This document shows, one piece after another, positions 45,341 through 58,300 of a stretch of 64,000 bases of DNA. How positions within the stretch are numbered: the first letter of the stretch is position 1; each line of letters opens with the position of its first letter. The translations under genes were made by a program, and so were the position numbers. The notes under the pieces were generated by a model. The model made no database searches, was not told the DNA's origin, and was given only the letters and a program-made list of their open reading frames with translations. Source of the DNA: Amaranthus tricolor (Eukaryota; Streptophyta; Magnoliopsida; Caryophyllales; Amaranthaceae); contig NC_080053.1 in the NCBI RefSeq assembly GCF_026212465.1, forward strand, positions 17,692,735-17,756,734, written 5' to 3'.

Positions 45341-46088
45341 TGAAATGATCGCCAATATCGTTACGATGCTAAGAACAAACAACCACAAACAAAACAAAGT
45401 TTGACAATGTAACTAAAAGGACACAAAGATTTAAGGAGGTTCACCGAATGATGGCTACGTCCTCCGTGGTGTGTAGTTTCTGTTTATATTATATCAAAAG
45501 AATACAAACAACACTTCTTAATGAAGAATTACAATTGAGATAGAGATAAAAAAATAGAGGCTATGTGTTTGGCTTAGGAGTTGTGTTTGATATGTTTGAT
45601 GTGTGAGTATGAGAGCCCTATTTATAGTACTAGGTACATGAAGATGAATAGCTCACTTGAATACATAGTTAATATTGAGTAATGAATACTATGAAATAAC
45701 TCTAAGGATTTGAAAGGTCGAAAACAAGCATCCCATGCATATCAGAGGATCCGCTCGACCGGATCAGAGAGCTCGCTCGGTCGAGCGGCTCGGTCGAGCG
45801 AGTATCAGCCAAAACTGGGGCATTCTATCTGACCGCTCGACCTACCAAAATGACTCGCTCGGTCGAGCGGGTAGGTCGAGCGACCTTACTGCTTCCTCTG
45901 TCAGAATTTGATCGAGCATACAATAAATCAAACCCTTTCATTTTCTTCATTAATCTTCATTAACACCCATAATTCTTCATGAATACTCCACACATAATTA
46001 CACCCATTTAGTTACCACCATCCAAGAGTCACACTCATGAATTCAACCCTTTAATGTGCACTCAAGTCACACACTACTATTCATAACA
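45341..46088 (-). repeat. 3' LTR of Copia-3
   Basis: 748 bp with an array of CGCTCGACC/GGTCGAGCG motifs at about 45750-45890. Confidence 0.95.
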
Positions 46089-46183
46089 ATCTCCACCTTG
46101 ACTTGAGTTCACCCAAGTCAAAACATTCATCAATCCACTTCATAATAAAAAACATACACACCTCAAAATGCCCCAAGAGGGCA

Positions 46184-49100
46184 TTACTTCAAGCAAGGAG
46201 CTAAACCTACCAAGTCAACACATAATTCAAACTTGGTAGTAGGTAATGACTTTGTCATCATGTCGGCCGGATTTTCCGTAGTGTCAATCTTTTTCAACAA
46301 CACCCTTTTGTACTCAACTTCATCCCCGATGAAATTATACTTAATATCAATGTGCTTGGATCTTCCATGAAATGTATTTTGATTTCTAGCCAAATGAATT
46401 GCACTTTGACTATCACAATGCACACTTATCTCACACACTTTATTGCACATCTCATCAACAAGACCTTTAAGCCACTTTGCCTCTTTGAATGACTCGGCCA
46501 CGGCTATGTACTCCGCTTCGGTTGTAGAGAGAGCAACCACATCTTGCAGCGATGATTGCCAACTTATCACCGAACCACCCAAAGTGAACACGAACCCACT
46601 TTTGGACTTTCTATTATCTAGATCACCACCATAATCCGAGTCACAAAACCCGGTTAGCTCGCTTGCATTTTTCCCATACATGAGACAAACATTTGAAGTA
46701 TCTTTCAAATACCTCAATAACCACTTTAGCGCCTCCCAATGTCCCTTCCCCGAATTAGACATATATCTACTCACCAAACTCACCGCATGAGTAATGTCGG
46801 GTCTAGAACATACCATAGCATACATAACGCTACCAACGGCACTAGTGTACGGAATTCTTACCATTTGCTCTTCTTCCGCCTTTGTTTGTGGACACAAATT
46901 CTTGGATAATTTGAAATGAGAAGCAAGAGAAGTAGACACACCTTTAGCATCATCCATAGAGAAACGTTGCACAACTTTCTCAATGTATTTCCTTTGACTA
47001 AGGTATAGGATACCCTTAGCCCGATCTCTCAAAATCTCCATCCCAAGAATCTTCTTGGCTTCACTAAGATCTTTCATATCAAATTCACTTGAAAGCAACT
47101 CTTTCAAGTTCTCCACCTTAAACAAAGAACTACATGCTACTAGCATGTCATCAACATATAAGAGCAAATATAATAAAGAACCATCTTCAAACTTCTTAAA
47201 ATAGACACAACTATCATAAGAACTTCTAATAAAATCATGTAAAATCATAAAGGAATCAAACCTTTTATACCATTGCCTTGGAGATTGCTTCAATCCATAC
47301 AATGACCTCTTCAATCTACACACATGATTTTCCTTACCGGCTACCTCAAAACCTTCCGGTTGCTTCATAAATATTTCTTCTTCAAGCTCACCGTGAAGAA
47401 AAGCCGTCTTTACATCCAATTGATGTAATTCCAAATCCTCCATCGCCACCAAAGCAAGCAATGCCCTTATAGAAGAGTGTTTCACCACCGGTTAGAAAAC
47501 CTCATGAAAATCAACACCCTCAATTTGAGAGTATCCCTTTGCAACTACCCTTGCTTTGTAGATGGGAGGAATATCACTAGAAGGACCCTCCTTCCTCTTG
47601 AATATCCACTTGCACCCCACAATTTTCTTTTTCTTTGGTGCAACAACGATATCCCAAGTTCCATTCTTTGCAAGAGACTTCATCTCTTGCTTCATAGCAA
47701 TCAACCACTTGCTTGAGTCATTCGAGGCCATAGCCTCCTTGTACGTACTTGGTTCATTTAACCCTTCGACTTCGCTAGCAATGTTGAGAGCATAAACCAC
47801 ATAATCACACTCTTCAATATACCTCCTTGGAGCCACGATCTTCCTTCTTTGCCTAGTTGTGGACAACGGAGGAGACCTTTGTTGAACATCATCATAATTA
47901 TTCTCATCATCAATATTAGAAGGTTGAACCTCCACTTGTGCATCATTATTAACATTATTAAAAGATTTTTCAATACTAGAATCAAGCATGCTATTTTCAT
48001 CAAAAACATCTCTAGAAACAATTATTTTCTTTGAATCATTACACCATACCCTATACCCTTTTACACCCACTCCATATCCCACAAAAATACCTTTTCTAGA
48101 CCTAGTTTCTAACTTGCCATCATTTACATGAAAGTAAGCTGGACAACCAAAAATTTTAAGACTAGAATAATTTACCGGAGTGTTGTACCACACCTCTTGT
48201 GGCGACTTGAACTTCAAGGCGGTATTAGGTGAACGGTTGATCAAATAGCATGCCGTAGCCACCGCTTCGGCTCAAAATTGCTTCCCCAAATTAACTTGTT
48301 TTAGCATGCATCTAGCCCTTTCTAACAATGTTTTATTCATCCTCTCCGCTACACCATTTTGTTGAGGACGTCCTACACAAGTTCTATGTCTAACAATACC
48401 TTCATTAGAACAATATTTGAGAAATTTACTATCAACAAATTCAAGACCATTGTCGGTTCTTAAGGTCTTGATGCTCCTACCGGTTTTCTTTTCAATCATC
48501 TTCTTCCATTCCAAGAAGACATCAAAAACTTCATTTTTTATGTTTTATAAAATAACACCAAACTTTCCTAGAGAAATCATCAATAAAGGTCAACATGTAG
48601 CTACAACCACTAAAGGAGGGCATTCGAGAAGGCCCCCACAAATCGGAATGGACATAATCTAAAATTCCGTTAGTGTTGTGAATGGCGAGTTTAAAACTAA
48701 CTCTTTTGTGTTTCCCATAAACACAATGTTCACAAAAACCAAGGTTCCCAAATTTCTTCCCATCAAATAAACCTTGTTTAGAGAGTTCAAACATACCTCT
48801 TTCGCCCATGTGACCAAGCCTCAAATGCCAAAATTTGGTGTCATGATCGGACATTGTGCTTGTGGAAATATTTGCTGAGCCAAGAATGGTTGAACCTTGA
48901 AGAGCATACAAACTCCCATTCAACTTCCCCTTCATCACCACTAGTGAGCCCTTGGCAACCTTCATAACTCCACCTTCACAAGTGATTCTACACCCGATCT
49001 TATCAAGAGTACCCAAAGACAAAAGATTCTTTTTCAACCCCGGGACATACCTTACATCGGTTAAGGTCCTCACAATCCCATCATACATCTTCACTCTAAT

Positions 49101-50105
49101 GCTCCCAATCCCAACAACCTTACAAGTAGTGTTGTTTCCCATGGTAACATTTCCTCCATCAACACTTTCAAAAATATGGAAGAAAGTTTTGTTGGGAGTC
49201 ATGTGGAATGTGCACCCCGAATCAAGAATCCATTCATTATTTTCTTTGTACTCATGAGTGGCAACAAGAACATCACCATCATCACTATCATTCACATAAC
49301 TAGCATTAGCATTGCTAGTTCCTTCCCTAGCCTCTTCCTCAAGCTTTTTCTTTAACTTCCAACAATCCTTCTTGATGTGGCCCTTAAGCTTGCAATAGTT
49401 ACAAGTTTTATTTTTATTTGGCCTCACGGACTTGGACCTCCCTTTACCCTTGTTTCCACTCCTACTAGTGGAACCTTTCTCTTGTGACCTCCCTCTCACA
49501 AACAACCCATCACTAGCATTGCTTGGTGACTTTTGTGACAATTGCGAATCAATAAGGTCCCTTTGTGTTAAGGCACTCTTCACATCATCACTACTCAAAT
49601 TATCTCTACCATAGAGTAGAGTTTCTCTAAAATTTTTATAAGAAGGGGGTAGAGAACATAAAAGATAAATTGCCAAGTCTTCATCATCAAGATTGACATT
49701 AATATTTTGCAAATCCATAATAATGGAATAAAACTCATCTAAGTGAGGTTTCAAAGGTTTACCTTCCTCCAAGCGTAAATCGTAGAGTCTACTTTTCAAA
49801 AGTAGCCTATTCGTAACACTCTTGGCCATGTAGAGTGATTCCAACTTCTTCCATATACTCTTGGTTGTTGTTTCTTTAACAACCTCTCTTAGCACTTCAT
49901 TGGAAAGGCATAATTGGATTGCCGATAATGCCTTAGTGTCTATCTCTTCTCATCTCGATGCGGACATTCCTTCCGGCATCTTATCTACACCATCAATGGC
50001 CTTATGCACACCATTTTGGATCAAAATGGCTCTCATTTTGACTTGTCATAAGCCAAAGTTTACATTCCTATCAAACTTCTCAATGTCGAGCTTCATTGTA
50101 GTCAT
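46184..50105 (-). pseudogene. Copia-3 gag-pol, few lesions
   Basis: The gag start ATG is at 50105. Domains: gag; zinc knuckle CNYCKLKGHIKKDC; protease WILDSGCTFHM; integrase (WHLRLGHMGERGM, TDNGLEF); RT (LLLYVDDMLVA); RNase H (DSDYGGDLDNRKS, STTEAEYIAVAES). Lesions: in-frame TGA at 50048-50046 and 49952-49950 in gag, TGA at 48274-48272 in integrase, TAA at 47494-47492 in RT, and a one-base frameshift in an A-run near 48530-48540. All three TGA codons fall where the family has tryptophan. With LTRs this alike, other copies may be active. Confidence 0.93.
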
Positions 50106-50163
50106 GATTTTCAAGTAATAATTTCTTAAAACACCGTAAAAGAAACCTGGCTCTGATACCAAT

Positions 50164-50911
50164 TGAAATGATCGCCAATATCGTTACGATGCTAAGAACA
50201 AACAACCACAAACAAAACAAAGTTTGACAATGTAACTAAAAGGACACAAAGATTTAAGGAGGTTCACCGAATGATGGCTACATCCTCCGTGGTGTGTAGT
50301 TTCTGTTTATATTATATCAAAAGAATACAAACAACACTTCTTAATGAAGAATTACAATTGAGATAGAGATAAAAAAATAGAGGCTATGTGTTTGGCTTAG
50401 GAGTTGTGTTTGATATGTTTGATGTGTGAGTATGAGAGCCCTATTTATAGTACTAGGTACATGAAGATGAATAGCTCACTTGAATACATAGTTAATATTG
50501 AGTAATGAATACTATGAAATAACTCTAAGGATTTGAAAGGTCGAAAACAAGCATCCTATGCATATTAGAGGATCCGCTCGACCGGATCAGAGAGCTCGCT
50601 CGGTCGAGCGGCTCGGTCGAGCGAGTATCAGCCAAAACTGGGGCATTCTGTCTGACCGCTCGACCTACCAAAATGACTCGCTCGGTCGAGCGGGTAGGTC
50701 GAGCGACCTTACTGCTTCCTCTGTCAGAATTTGATCGAGCATACAATAAATCAAACCCTTTCATTTTCTTCATTAATCTTCATTAACACCCATAATTCTT
50801 CATGAATACTCCACACATAATTACACCCATTTAGTTACCACCATCCAAGAGTCACACTCATGAATTCAACCCTTTAATGTGCACTCAAGTCACACACTAC
50901 CATTCATAACA
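50164..50911 (-). repeat. 5' LTR of Copia-3
   Basis: 748 bp, nearly identical to 45341-46088. Confidence 0.95.
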
Positions 50912-51133
50912 TTCTTGCATTCAATTTATAATCATCTACTCAATATTCTCATATCCACGTTCTAACTTGAGCGTCGGTGGGGTTTTCCGGGAGATCACCC
51001 CCGGACAAGGCTAACGTGTTGTTTTGCAGGAATTTAAGTCGCTTCCTTCCACAGAACGCCGCTCTAGATAACAAATCTACTAACGGTATTTCAAGTGTTT
51101 TCCACTTCCTCGTTTCAAGACCGAAACAAGAGT

Positions 51134-51660
51134 AGTTAGTAGTTAGTTCGTCTGGTTAATCCAAATCTCCATTCTAAGAACACAATTCTCCAAGAGCAAG
51201 TGTTTTATGATTGTATGAGACTATTTCTTGAAACTATCCTTCTTCAAAGTTGAAACCAACCAAAAGAAAACAAAAATTAAACACTCGCATCTTCTATTCT
51301 CTTAATATCAACATCTTTTTTGAAATCATTTGAATTTTAAATTTCAAAAACTCATCCCCATCTACACAAAAATACTAATATACATCAAGTAAAGGAGGAA
51401 ACAAAAATTTATTAAGAGTTATCAGTTCGATAGCTTTTCGTATCAAGCACGATTTTTGAATTATTTAAATAAAAAATTAGTAATCTTATATATGTAATTA
51501 AGTTATTATATGACTCTTAACTTCTTAAGTATGTTGAAATTATAAATTGATTTGTTTTAAAACGGTAAAAGTATTATTATTAGATTGAGATACATATTAT
51601 TAATATATTACTATATAAAACATAATCATAAAATTATGCACTAAATAATATGGATTATAA
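51134..51660 (+). other. AT-rich intergenic DNA
   Basis: No gene or repeat recognised. Confidence 0.4.
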
Positions 51661-51668
51661 GTAATTAC

Positions 51669-52612
51669 TAGAGCTGTTCAAAAGTGACCCGACCCGAAAA
51701 TCCAATCCGAAACCGAAAGTTAACCGACCCGAAAATGTGTTCCTTTTTTATGTTTATCGAACCAACATTACTCGACCCGAAACTATACACGAACCGGTTG
51801 ACAACCGAAAATGGGAAAACTGAACCCAAGCTGTAACCGATTTTTCTAACCGACATATAACCGTTAACCGAGATTACCCGAACCTAATAATGGCCGACCC
51901 GAATCATATCCGACCCGAATCATGCTGGAGACTGAACTTGATCCGGTTAAAACCGACTTAACTCGAACGAAATTTAGATCGAACTATTGTAAACCTGAAC
52001 CAATTTTTTACATAGAAGTATGATCGACTCATATTCAATCATCTTATTAGTTATTTTAATAAAATAAATTTTATAAATACATGGTTTCATATATTTAGAG
52101 TTAATAATCAATGGTTAATGTTTATTTAACTACTTCTAATCGAATTAGATGAAAATTGATAGAACTTTATAATTTTAATTTCTGGTTAAACAAGTAAAAG
52201 TAACAATGTAATAATGATCACTAATTGATTTTGCATTTTCACTATTTTGCTTTAAGTAAAGGAACCTTATCATCAATTAAAAAATGACTAACAACTTAAT
52301 CTGATACTAACTCGATCAATACTAATTAGTAATTCGCAATTCGTAGCCGATGAAAAATACCTTGACCCGATTTGTACCTGGAAAACCGAACCAATTATTA
52401 ACCGATGACAACCTGAGACCGATTGAAACTCAATACGAACTTCAACCGACACCGAACTGATGCTAACCGATCTTCAACCAAACCGTGACTAACCGACCCG
52501 ACCCGAGTGTGGCCCGTCGCAACACGCATTCAAAATATAACCGATCCGAAATACAATCGAATCGAATGGCGCCCATCCGAAACCGACCCGATCACCCGAA
52601 TGAACATCTCTA
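51669..52612. mobile_element. hAT-type MITE rich in ACCCGA, 944 bp
   Basis: Ends TAGAGCTGTTCA and TGAACATCTCTA are inverted. The 8 bp target duplication GTAATTAC is perfect (51661-51668 and 52613-52620), as for hAT elements. Both halves are full of CCGACCCGA/AACCGA units; the middle is AT-rich. No transposase. Confidence 0.92.
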
Positions 52613-52620
52613 GTAATTAC

Positions 52621-53379
52621 ATAAAATAATAGATAATTTCTACGCATAAAAAATAATATAAAAATATTTTAAATGTTTAATGTCTGTGTAAAACCTTTAA
52701 ATAAGTTTTCAGTCTAAAGAATATATTTTTTACTATAACAATTAACATATAACTTAATTAAAGTATTTTTGTATCATAAACTTGTCAAACATAGGTGATA
52801 AAATTATCATTTGAAATTTATTTCATCGACATCTTATCCTAATTGTTAAATATTAATTATTATTTACTTAAATAATTGATGTGTAATCTATTTAATTTGT
52901 CATTTAATATAGCCATGTAAGTGATACACAGTATTATCTATGAAAAACTTTCAAAATTATTTTCTTTTCTTACTTTATTATAAATTTATTTTAATAAAAA
53001 TTTAGTAATTTACATAAATTATTAATATGTTATTCAATAATTATCCATTCTAATTAAAAGATATTACATATTTTAGATGATTGTAGATGGTAAAAAGTTA
53101 GTAAATAAGGTAAAATTTTAAAATCTTTTGTAACTAATCAATCAAATAAATCTAATCAAAAAGATATTACATGATACGCTAAAAAATATTTTCCTAATAA
53201 GAAAATGTAAAGAGTGGAAATTTTTTTATTGTAAAGTCGATAATGTGTCCTAATCGTTTTTTCATTAGTATATTGTATACATTAAGATAAAGAAAACGAA
53301 AAAAGGAGGAAAGCTTTGTGTCGCTTTACAGGTGTGTTTGTTTATGGGCTGGCCCATATGACCGTCTCAGTCGCGTCTA
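52621..53379 (+). other. AT-rich intergenic DNA
   Basis: No gene recognised. Confidence 0.4.
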
Positions 53380-54745
53380 AGTTTTTGTGAATTGAAACAA
53401 TCGCATTGAAGATTCAATTCTCTTAAGTGATGGTAATTTAAAACACACATTAAATTTGAAAAATAAATTAAGTAATTACATTTAGTTGTTTAAGTTGGTC
53501 CAAAAATGATATTAAATATTAAGTGATTAATTGACAAATTATTTAAGTTCGAAATATATTTAATTGAGATTAAATTAAATGACTTAAGATAATTTAAATT
53601 TAAACTTTTGAATAAGATTAGATTTGAATTTGAATTAAATAAAGGTATGTTCAAGACATTTAAATATTTGTTTAAATTATAAGTTTGTGTTTAAATTTTG
53701 AATACATTAAACGTTGAATATGCTATTACACGGTTTATATTTGAATATTTTAAATTTGTTGTTTTGAAATTAAGCTATACTAATTATAGGCTTTCCTATA
53801 AATAAGATGACAATTTAAATTGACACTATAAATAGGAAAAGACAATTTAAATTGATGCTAAAAATAAGAATTAAATTTGAATAAAGTTTTACACGTTGTA
53901 TTATGTGGTTTTGCTGAAATTTTCAATATCTTGTATGAGTTCTAACGTGGCAGCACAGCAATGGTTGTTAATAACAAAATATAGCACACAATGACGTAAT
54001 TATATGAGCTGTCAGTGCAACTTCAGTTTGAGTTAAAATTCAATATCTTGTAGACTGGCGCAGATTAACCAGGTCAATGAAATTGACCGATGAAGCTTTC
54101 TTGCTCTACAAGGATATGTTGAGGCGTGCCATATATAAATATAAGGCTTCATTCAAGGATTAAGATTGCAGCACTTCTTACAATTTGCTCTCTTGTTGAA
54201 TTAAGATCTAAACGTTCATAAAGTGTAGTAATTCTTGGGTCATCTAACTCTTACATTTTTTAATAGGATTTAGTGTTAAAAAAAAAGAGTTAGAACTTTG
54301 ATTGATTGATACGCCTAACCTTGGAATACTTTTTAAAGTGTTCAACTTGTAATCTCTATTGTGGGATTGGGATTTATGCTTTTATTAAGGGAACTTGTAA
54401 GACGTTCTTCAAGGAGAAGAACGTGATGAGAGAAGATAGAGAGATCTTCTAGATTGTCTTAAAGTTCATTAATAAAAGGCGTTGAATCCTACGAGTTGGA
54501 AGAGAACCTATAGGTGGGAAGTAGGTTGTTTAGAACCAAACCTCGTTAACATATGTGTGTTATTGTTTAAGTTCATTTTCGCACTTGCGTTATTGATTTA
54601 TCAATCGACCTAAAATTGTTCTAGAAAATAGTTTTGAATGGCCACCCAAGCTCTTGAGCTAACCTTCTAGACAAAAATTTTAAACGGGCATACTCTCTAT
54701 TCACCCCCTCCCCTCTAGAGAGTAATCGATCTCCTATCAACTTTC
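53380..54745 (+). mobile_element. Probable SIRE/Maximus-type Copia LTR remnant
   Basis: The end region ACTCTCTATTCACCCCCTCCCCTCTAG-like text (54690-54722) and the ATATATAAATATAAGG promoter-like stretch near 54130 resemble LTR/leader DNA of SIRE-type elements. The 5' limit is uncertain and no coding part follows. Confidence 0.35.
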
Positions 54746-55104
54746 ACGCATTATTATGAGGTTTCATTAGTCGTTTTTAGCACCTAAATTTTTTATATAT
54801 GTTTGTTCGTTACTAATTATAATTTAATTAGTGACGGTAGTAAATTGAAAAATCTCTACGATTATTAGAAACTTGTTAATTCGTAACGTGATTATGAATC
54901 GTAACAAGTAACGTAAACTTTGGAGGTAAAACTTAAAGTTGAGCAACTACCCATAACAGTTTGAGAAAATTTTAATTATTACCCGACCATGTTACTAACC
55001 ATGATGGGAGTAAATTAAATATTTCATACACATATACAAGTGATTTTTAAACATGAAGTACAAGTTACATAACTTGTTACATGTACAACAATTTTTACCC
55101 AAAC

Positions 55105-55250
55105 TTTAAACTCTATCATCATCATACCCAGTGTATCTAGCTCATAGGAAAACTGTGATCAGGGTCTGGGAAAGGAAGGAGGACGGCAACTCATACCCAT
55201 AAAGGAGAATGCGGTCAAAGAGTCCCTCGGCTCAAGAAATATCTTCAAAG
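55105..55250. mobile_element. SINE-like fragment
   Basis: ATCATCATACCCAGTGTAT, then GGGTCTGGG, CTCATACCCATAAAGG and GTCCCTCGGCTCAAG resemble conserved pieces of plant tRNA-derived SINEs (Au type and relatives). Clean ends and target duplication were not found. Confidence 0.4.
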
Positions 55251-55310
55251 GGTAGAATATAAAATAGTTGTTAACTATAACTAACCTTCTAATTAAAAAC
55301 TCTTAAATTA

Positions 55311-58300
55311 TGTAACCTTAAAGAATTTGTCAACTTAATTATTCAGCTAACTTCAATATTTACAAAATAATAATTAAAATCTTATTTAGAATAATTTTAC
55401 AATGATAATTATGATGAAGAAAATTATAGAAATATATATTTTGAACATGCCATCAATAAAGTGTTTGTGTATAAGTACACCGTATCATCATTTCATAGAA
55501 GGAAGTTTGATATAATGTTTGCACAATAATTTAGCCTCTATTTAGTAAACCTTAAATATAATATATACTCAGATTAATCGATCCATTTAGGAAAGAAAAA
55601 TTATGATTAGTAAAAATTATTTTTTATTAGCAAATATTATTTTAATCAGTGAAATAGAATTATTTTACTTATGATCGTTTACCCAAACTTTGAACTATCT
55701 TAGAGAAACCTTTCTTACGCTATTTTAGGCCAAATTGAGGACAAAAAGCACCCCAAATCAGCAGCCAATATGTTTGTCCCCAATCCCCTTAGTAGCTCCT
55801 TGTTCACTTGCACACACAAGCCAATCACACTACCCAAAACCCCTTTTGTTCTACACAAATATTTGAAGCAAAAACACTCTATTTTTTGAATAATGAATCA
55901 ACCATAAACCCCAACACATTTGCTTTCAAGTTCATCCGTGAACAAACACTAGAATCGTTCAAACTTTCAACTATTAAAATACCTTCTTTTCTCATCAAAC
56001 CTTCTTCAAAAACCCATCTAAAACTTCTGAAAATTTATGTTTATAAACTCAAATCTTCCATAAAAATAATCTTCATTTCAAGAGCTTTTCATAGACACCA
56101 AACTTGAAGAAATTCATCAAGTATAGAGTAAGTTACGTTCATTTCTTTCTTCCACTACTTTTTGTTAGAACTTGTTCATGTAAAACATTTTTTTACATGA
56201 ATCCTTCTATAAATTAAGATCATTATAAAATGGGTGTTTTATTTCTAAGACTAAGAAAATCATCCCTTATAAATCTATAAAAATCGGCTATATAGAAAAT
56301 AAGAAGATGAATTTCAACAAACATATAAATTTTCTTACTTTAAGGAATTAAGTAAAATTATGAGACAGGATTAAGTATGTTGCTCAACATAATAAGTATA
56401 CTCCAAATATGTTAAAATCATCACAAGAATTAATTTAACAACTCCAACTAAGGAAAGTTAAGTGCAAGTTAGAAATCTAAAATTATTATTGATTTTTAGA
56501 TGAATGCACTATGTTTAGTTGAAGAGTTGGAGTTGACACTTGAAGGGCAAGGACCCGAAGTTGGAACCACTTCTAAGAATGTATAGGAGCTTACGTGGGA
56601 GCTTACGGAATATTTATATAGGCTTGGAGTTGAGGTATATTATATAGGGTGATTTTCAAAGGATTTAAGAACAATTTGGAAAGTTTGTGTTATAAATTTG
56701 TTTTTAAAAATGAAATTCCCAAAGAGAAGTTCTTAAATCAAAGAGAAGTTCTTAAATCTTGAAAAATGATATCAAAATGATAATTTTAAATATGGAATAA
56801 TTTATTACATGTATTATTATTGTGGGCATCATACATGTTAATTTTATGAATTGTTGTATGTTTAAAGGCATGTTTAACACTACTTTGTGAAAGTTATTGT
56901 GATGGAAATGATTATATGAGCTTTGAAAATATTTGAAATTCATTTTAAAAGTAATTTCCAGTAGCTATATGTTAAAAAATCTCTTGGATATTTTTGTTGA
57001 AATTTATTCGTTAAATTGATATTTTAATGGATTTTAAGGTGTTAAATACTCTTATTATAAAACATGGTATTAGATAAACTTTTGATCATCAAAAATAATT
57101 AATAAAACCATATTATAATGTCTGCAACAAGATTTGGCCAGAATATATTTAGTTTGGAATTTTTCATGATTTTGAGCAATCCTTAAATTATTTATCGGTA
57201 AATTGTGAAATAGTAAAATATAAAATAATTACAAAATAGAGACATATGGATTTGAAATTTTTATCACATACTCATATGGACAGTAACTAAAATTGGTTAA
57301 ACTACGGGAAGATTTTGTTGAAGTTAAAGACCTTAATAATTTTTACACGGTTATTAATAATCGGTAAGTTAGAAAACGGTAAAATATAAAATAAATACTA
57401 AATAATGTCTTTTAGACATGCAAATTTTATGAGACATTTATATAAATATTAGATACATGTTGAAAATTTTATATGGATTTTCGTGACCATATATAGACTT
57501 AAATAAATTTTATTCTGTTTATCGGTAAAATAACGATATTAATTATTAAAAATACCCCACATGATTTTAATGGTTATTTAAAATTTTATACCCCTTAAAA
57601 TAGCTTCTGGAACATCATAGACTTTTTATATATTTTATTCGGACTCAAATAATTTTAAACCTATTTTATTCTATTTATCGATAAAATGTCTATACAAAAT
57701 AATAAAACATCATACTTTTATAAGTTTGAATAGCCTAATAAACATGTTATATGCCTTATGGAACTTTGATGTATTTTATTAAGCTAATTATTAATTATTT
57801 ACTAATTTATCAAACTAATAATAACTTGTTGAATTATTAAAAGGTGTAATATTAATAATTAAATTTGAGTAAAAATAGAACTATATAAAAAAATTATAAT
57901 TGTATTAGTAACCTACTGCCTCATAGTATAAAACAATTTTAATTTAGATGGTTTATAAATTTCATGGATTTAAGACATCATTTAAATAACAGTAAATACC
58001 TAAATTGTTGAAAGTAATTGTAAAATCGTTATAAATTGAGATAACGAATTATAATCTGATGGGACCACCTTAAATTCATTTTAAATAAGGTATTATAATT
58101 ACTTGATTAATTTGGGCCTTGTTGGAGAATTAATATGTATTTTGTAAACCAATTAGCGATTTTATTACCGGCAAAACTATCTCGTATCTAAGAAAATAGT
58201 GTTTTATGAAATCTTCTGTGATAATGATTTTATAGACTTACGAAATATATTCTAGTTGTTTTGAATGAATTTCAAAACTTTTTTAAGTTATATTTACTTT

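Larger units (their letters stand above)
45341..50911 (-). mobile_element. Young Ty1/Copia retrotransposon, Tork/Tnt1-like (Copia-3)
   Basis: Both LTRs are 748 bp (45341-46088 and 50164-50911) and differ at about five positions. The target duplication TTCTT is perfect (45336-45340 and 50912-50916). The primer site is the complement of GGCTCTGATACCAA at 50149-50162, and the purine tract complements ATCTCCACCTTG at 46089. It reads on the minus strand. A solo LTR of the same family lies at 25545. It is the youngest insertion seen here. Confidence 0.95.
44899..51128 (+). mobile_element. 654 bp solo LTR split by Copia-3
   Basis: Starts TGTCATGG and ends GAAACA. The target duplication AGAGT is perfect at 44894-44898 and 51129-51133. 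Pieces: 44899-45340 and 50917-51128 (654 bp after removing Copia-3 and one copy of TTCTT). TATAAATA at 45216-45223. The U5-like part (GAGCGTCGGTGGGG...CACCCCCGG) resembles the LARD LTR layout, so a Ty3-type origin is likely. Confidence 0.8.

Noticed and set aside
55808..56107. 99-residue frame
   Set aside because: Lies in the proposed long LTR leader, with no recognisable domain and low-complexity composition.
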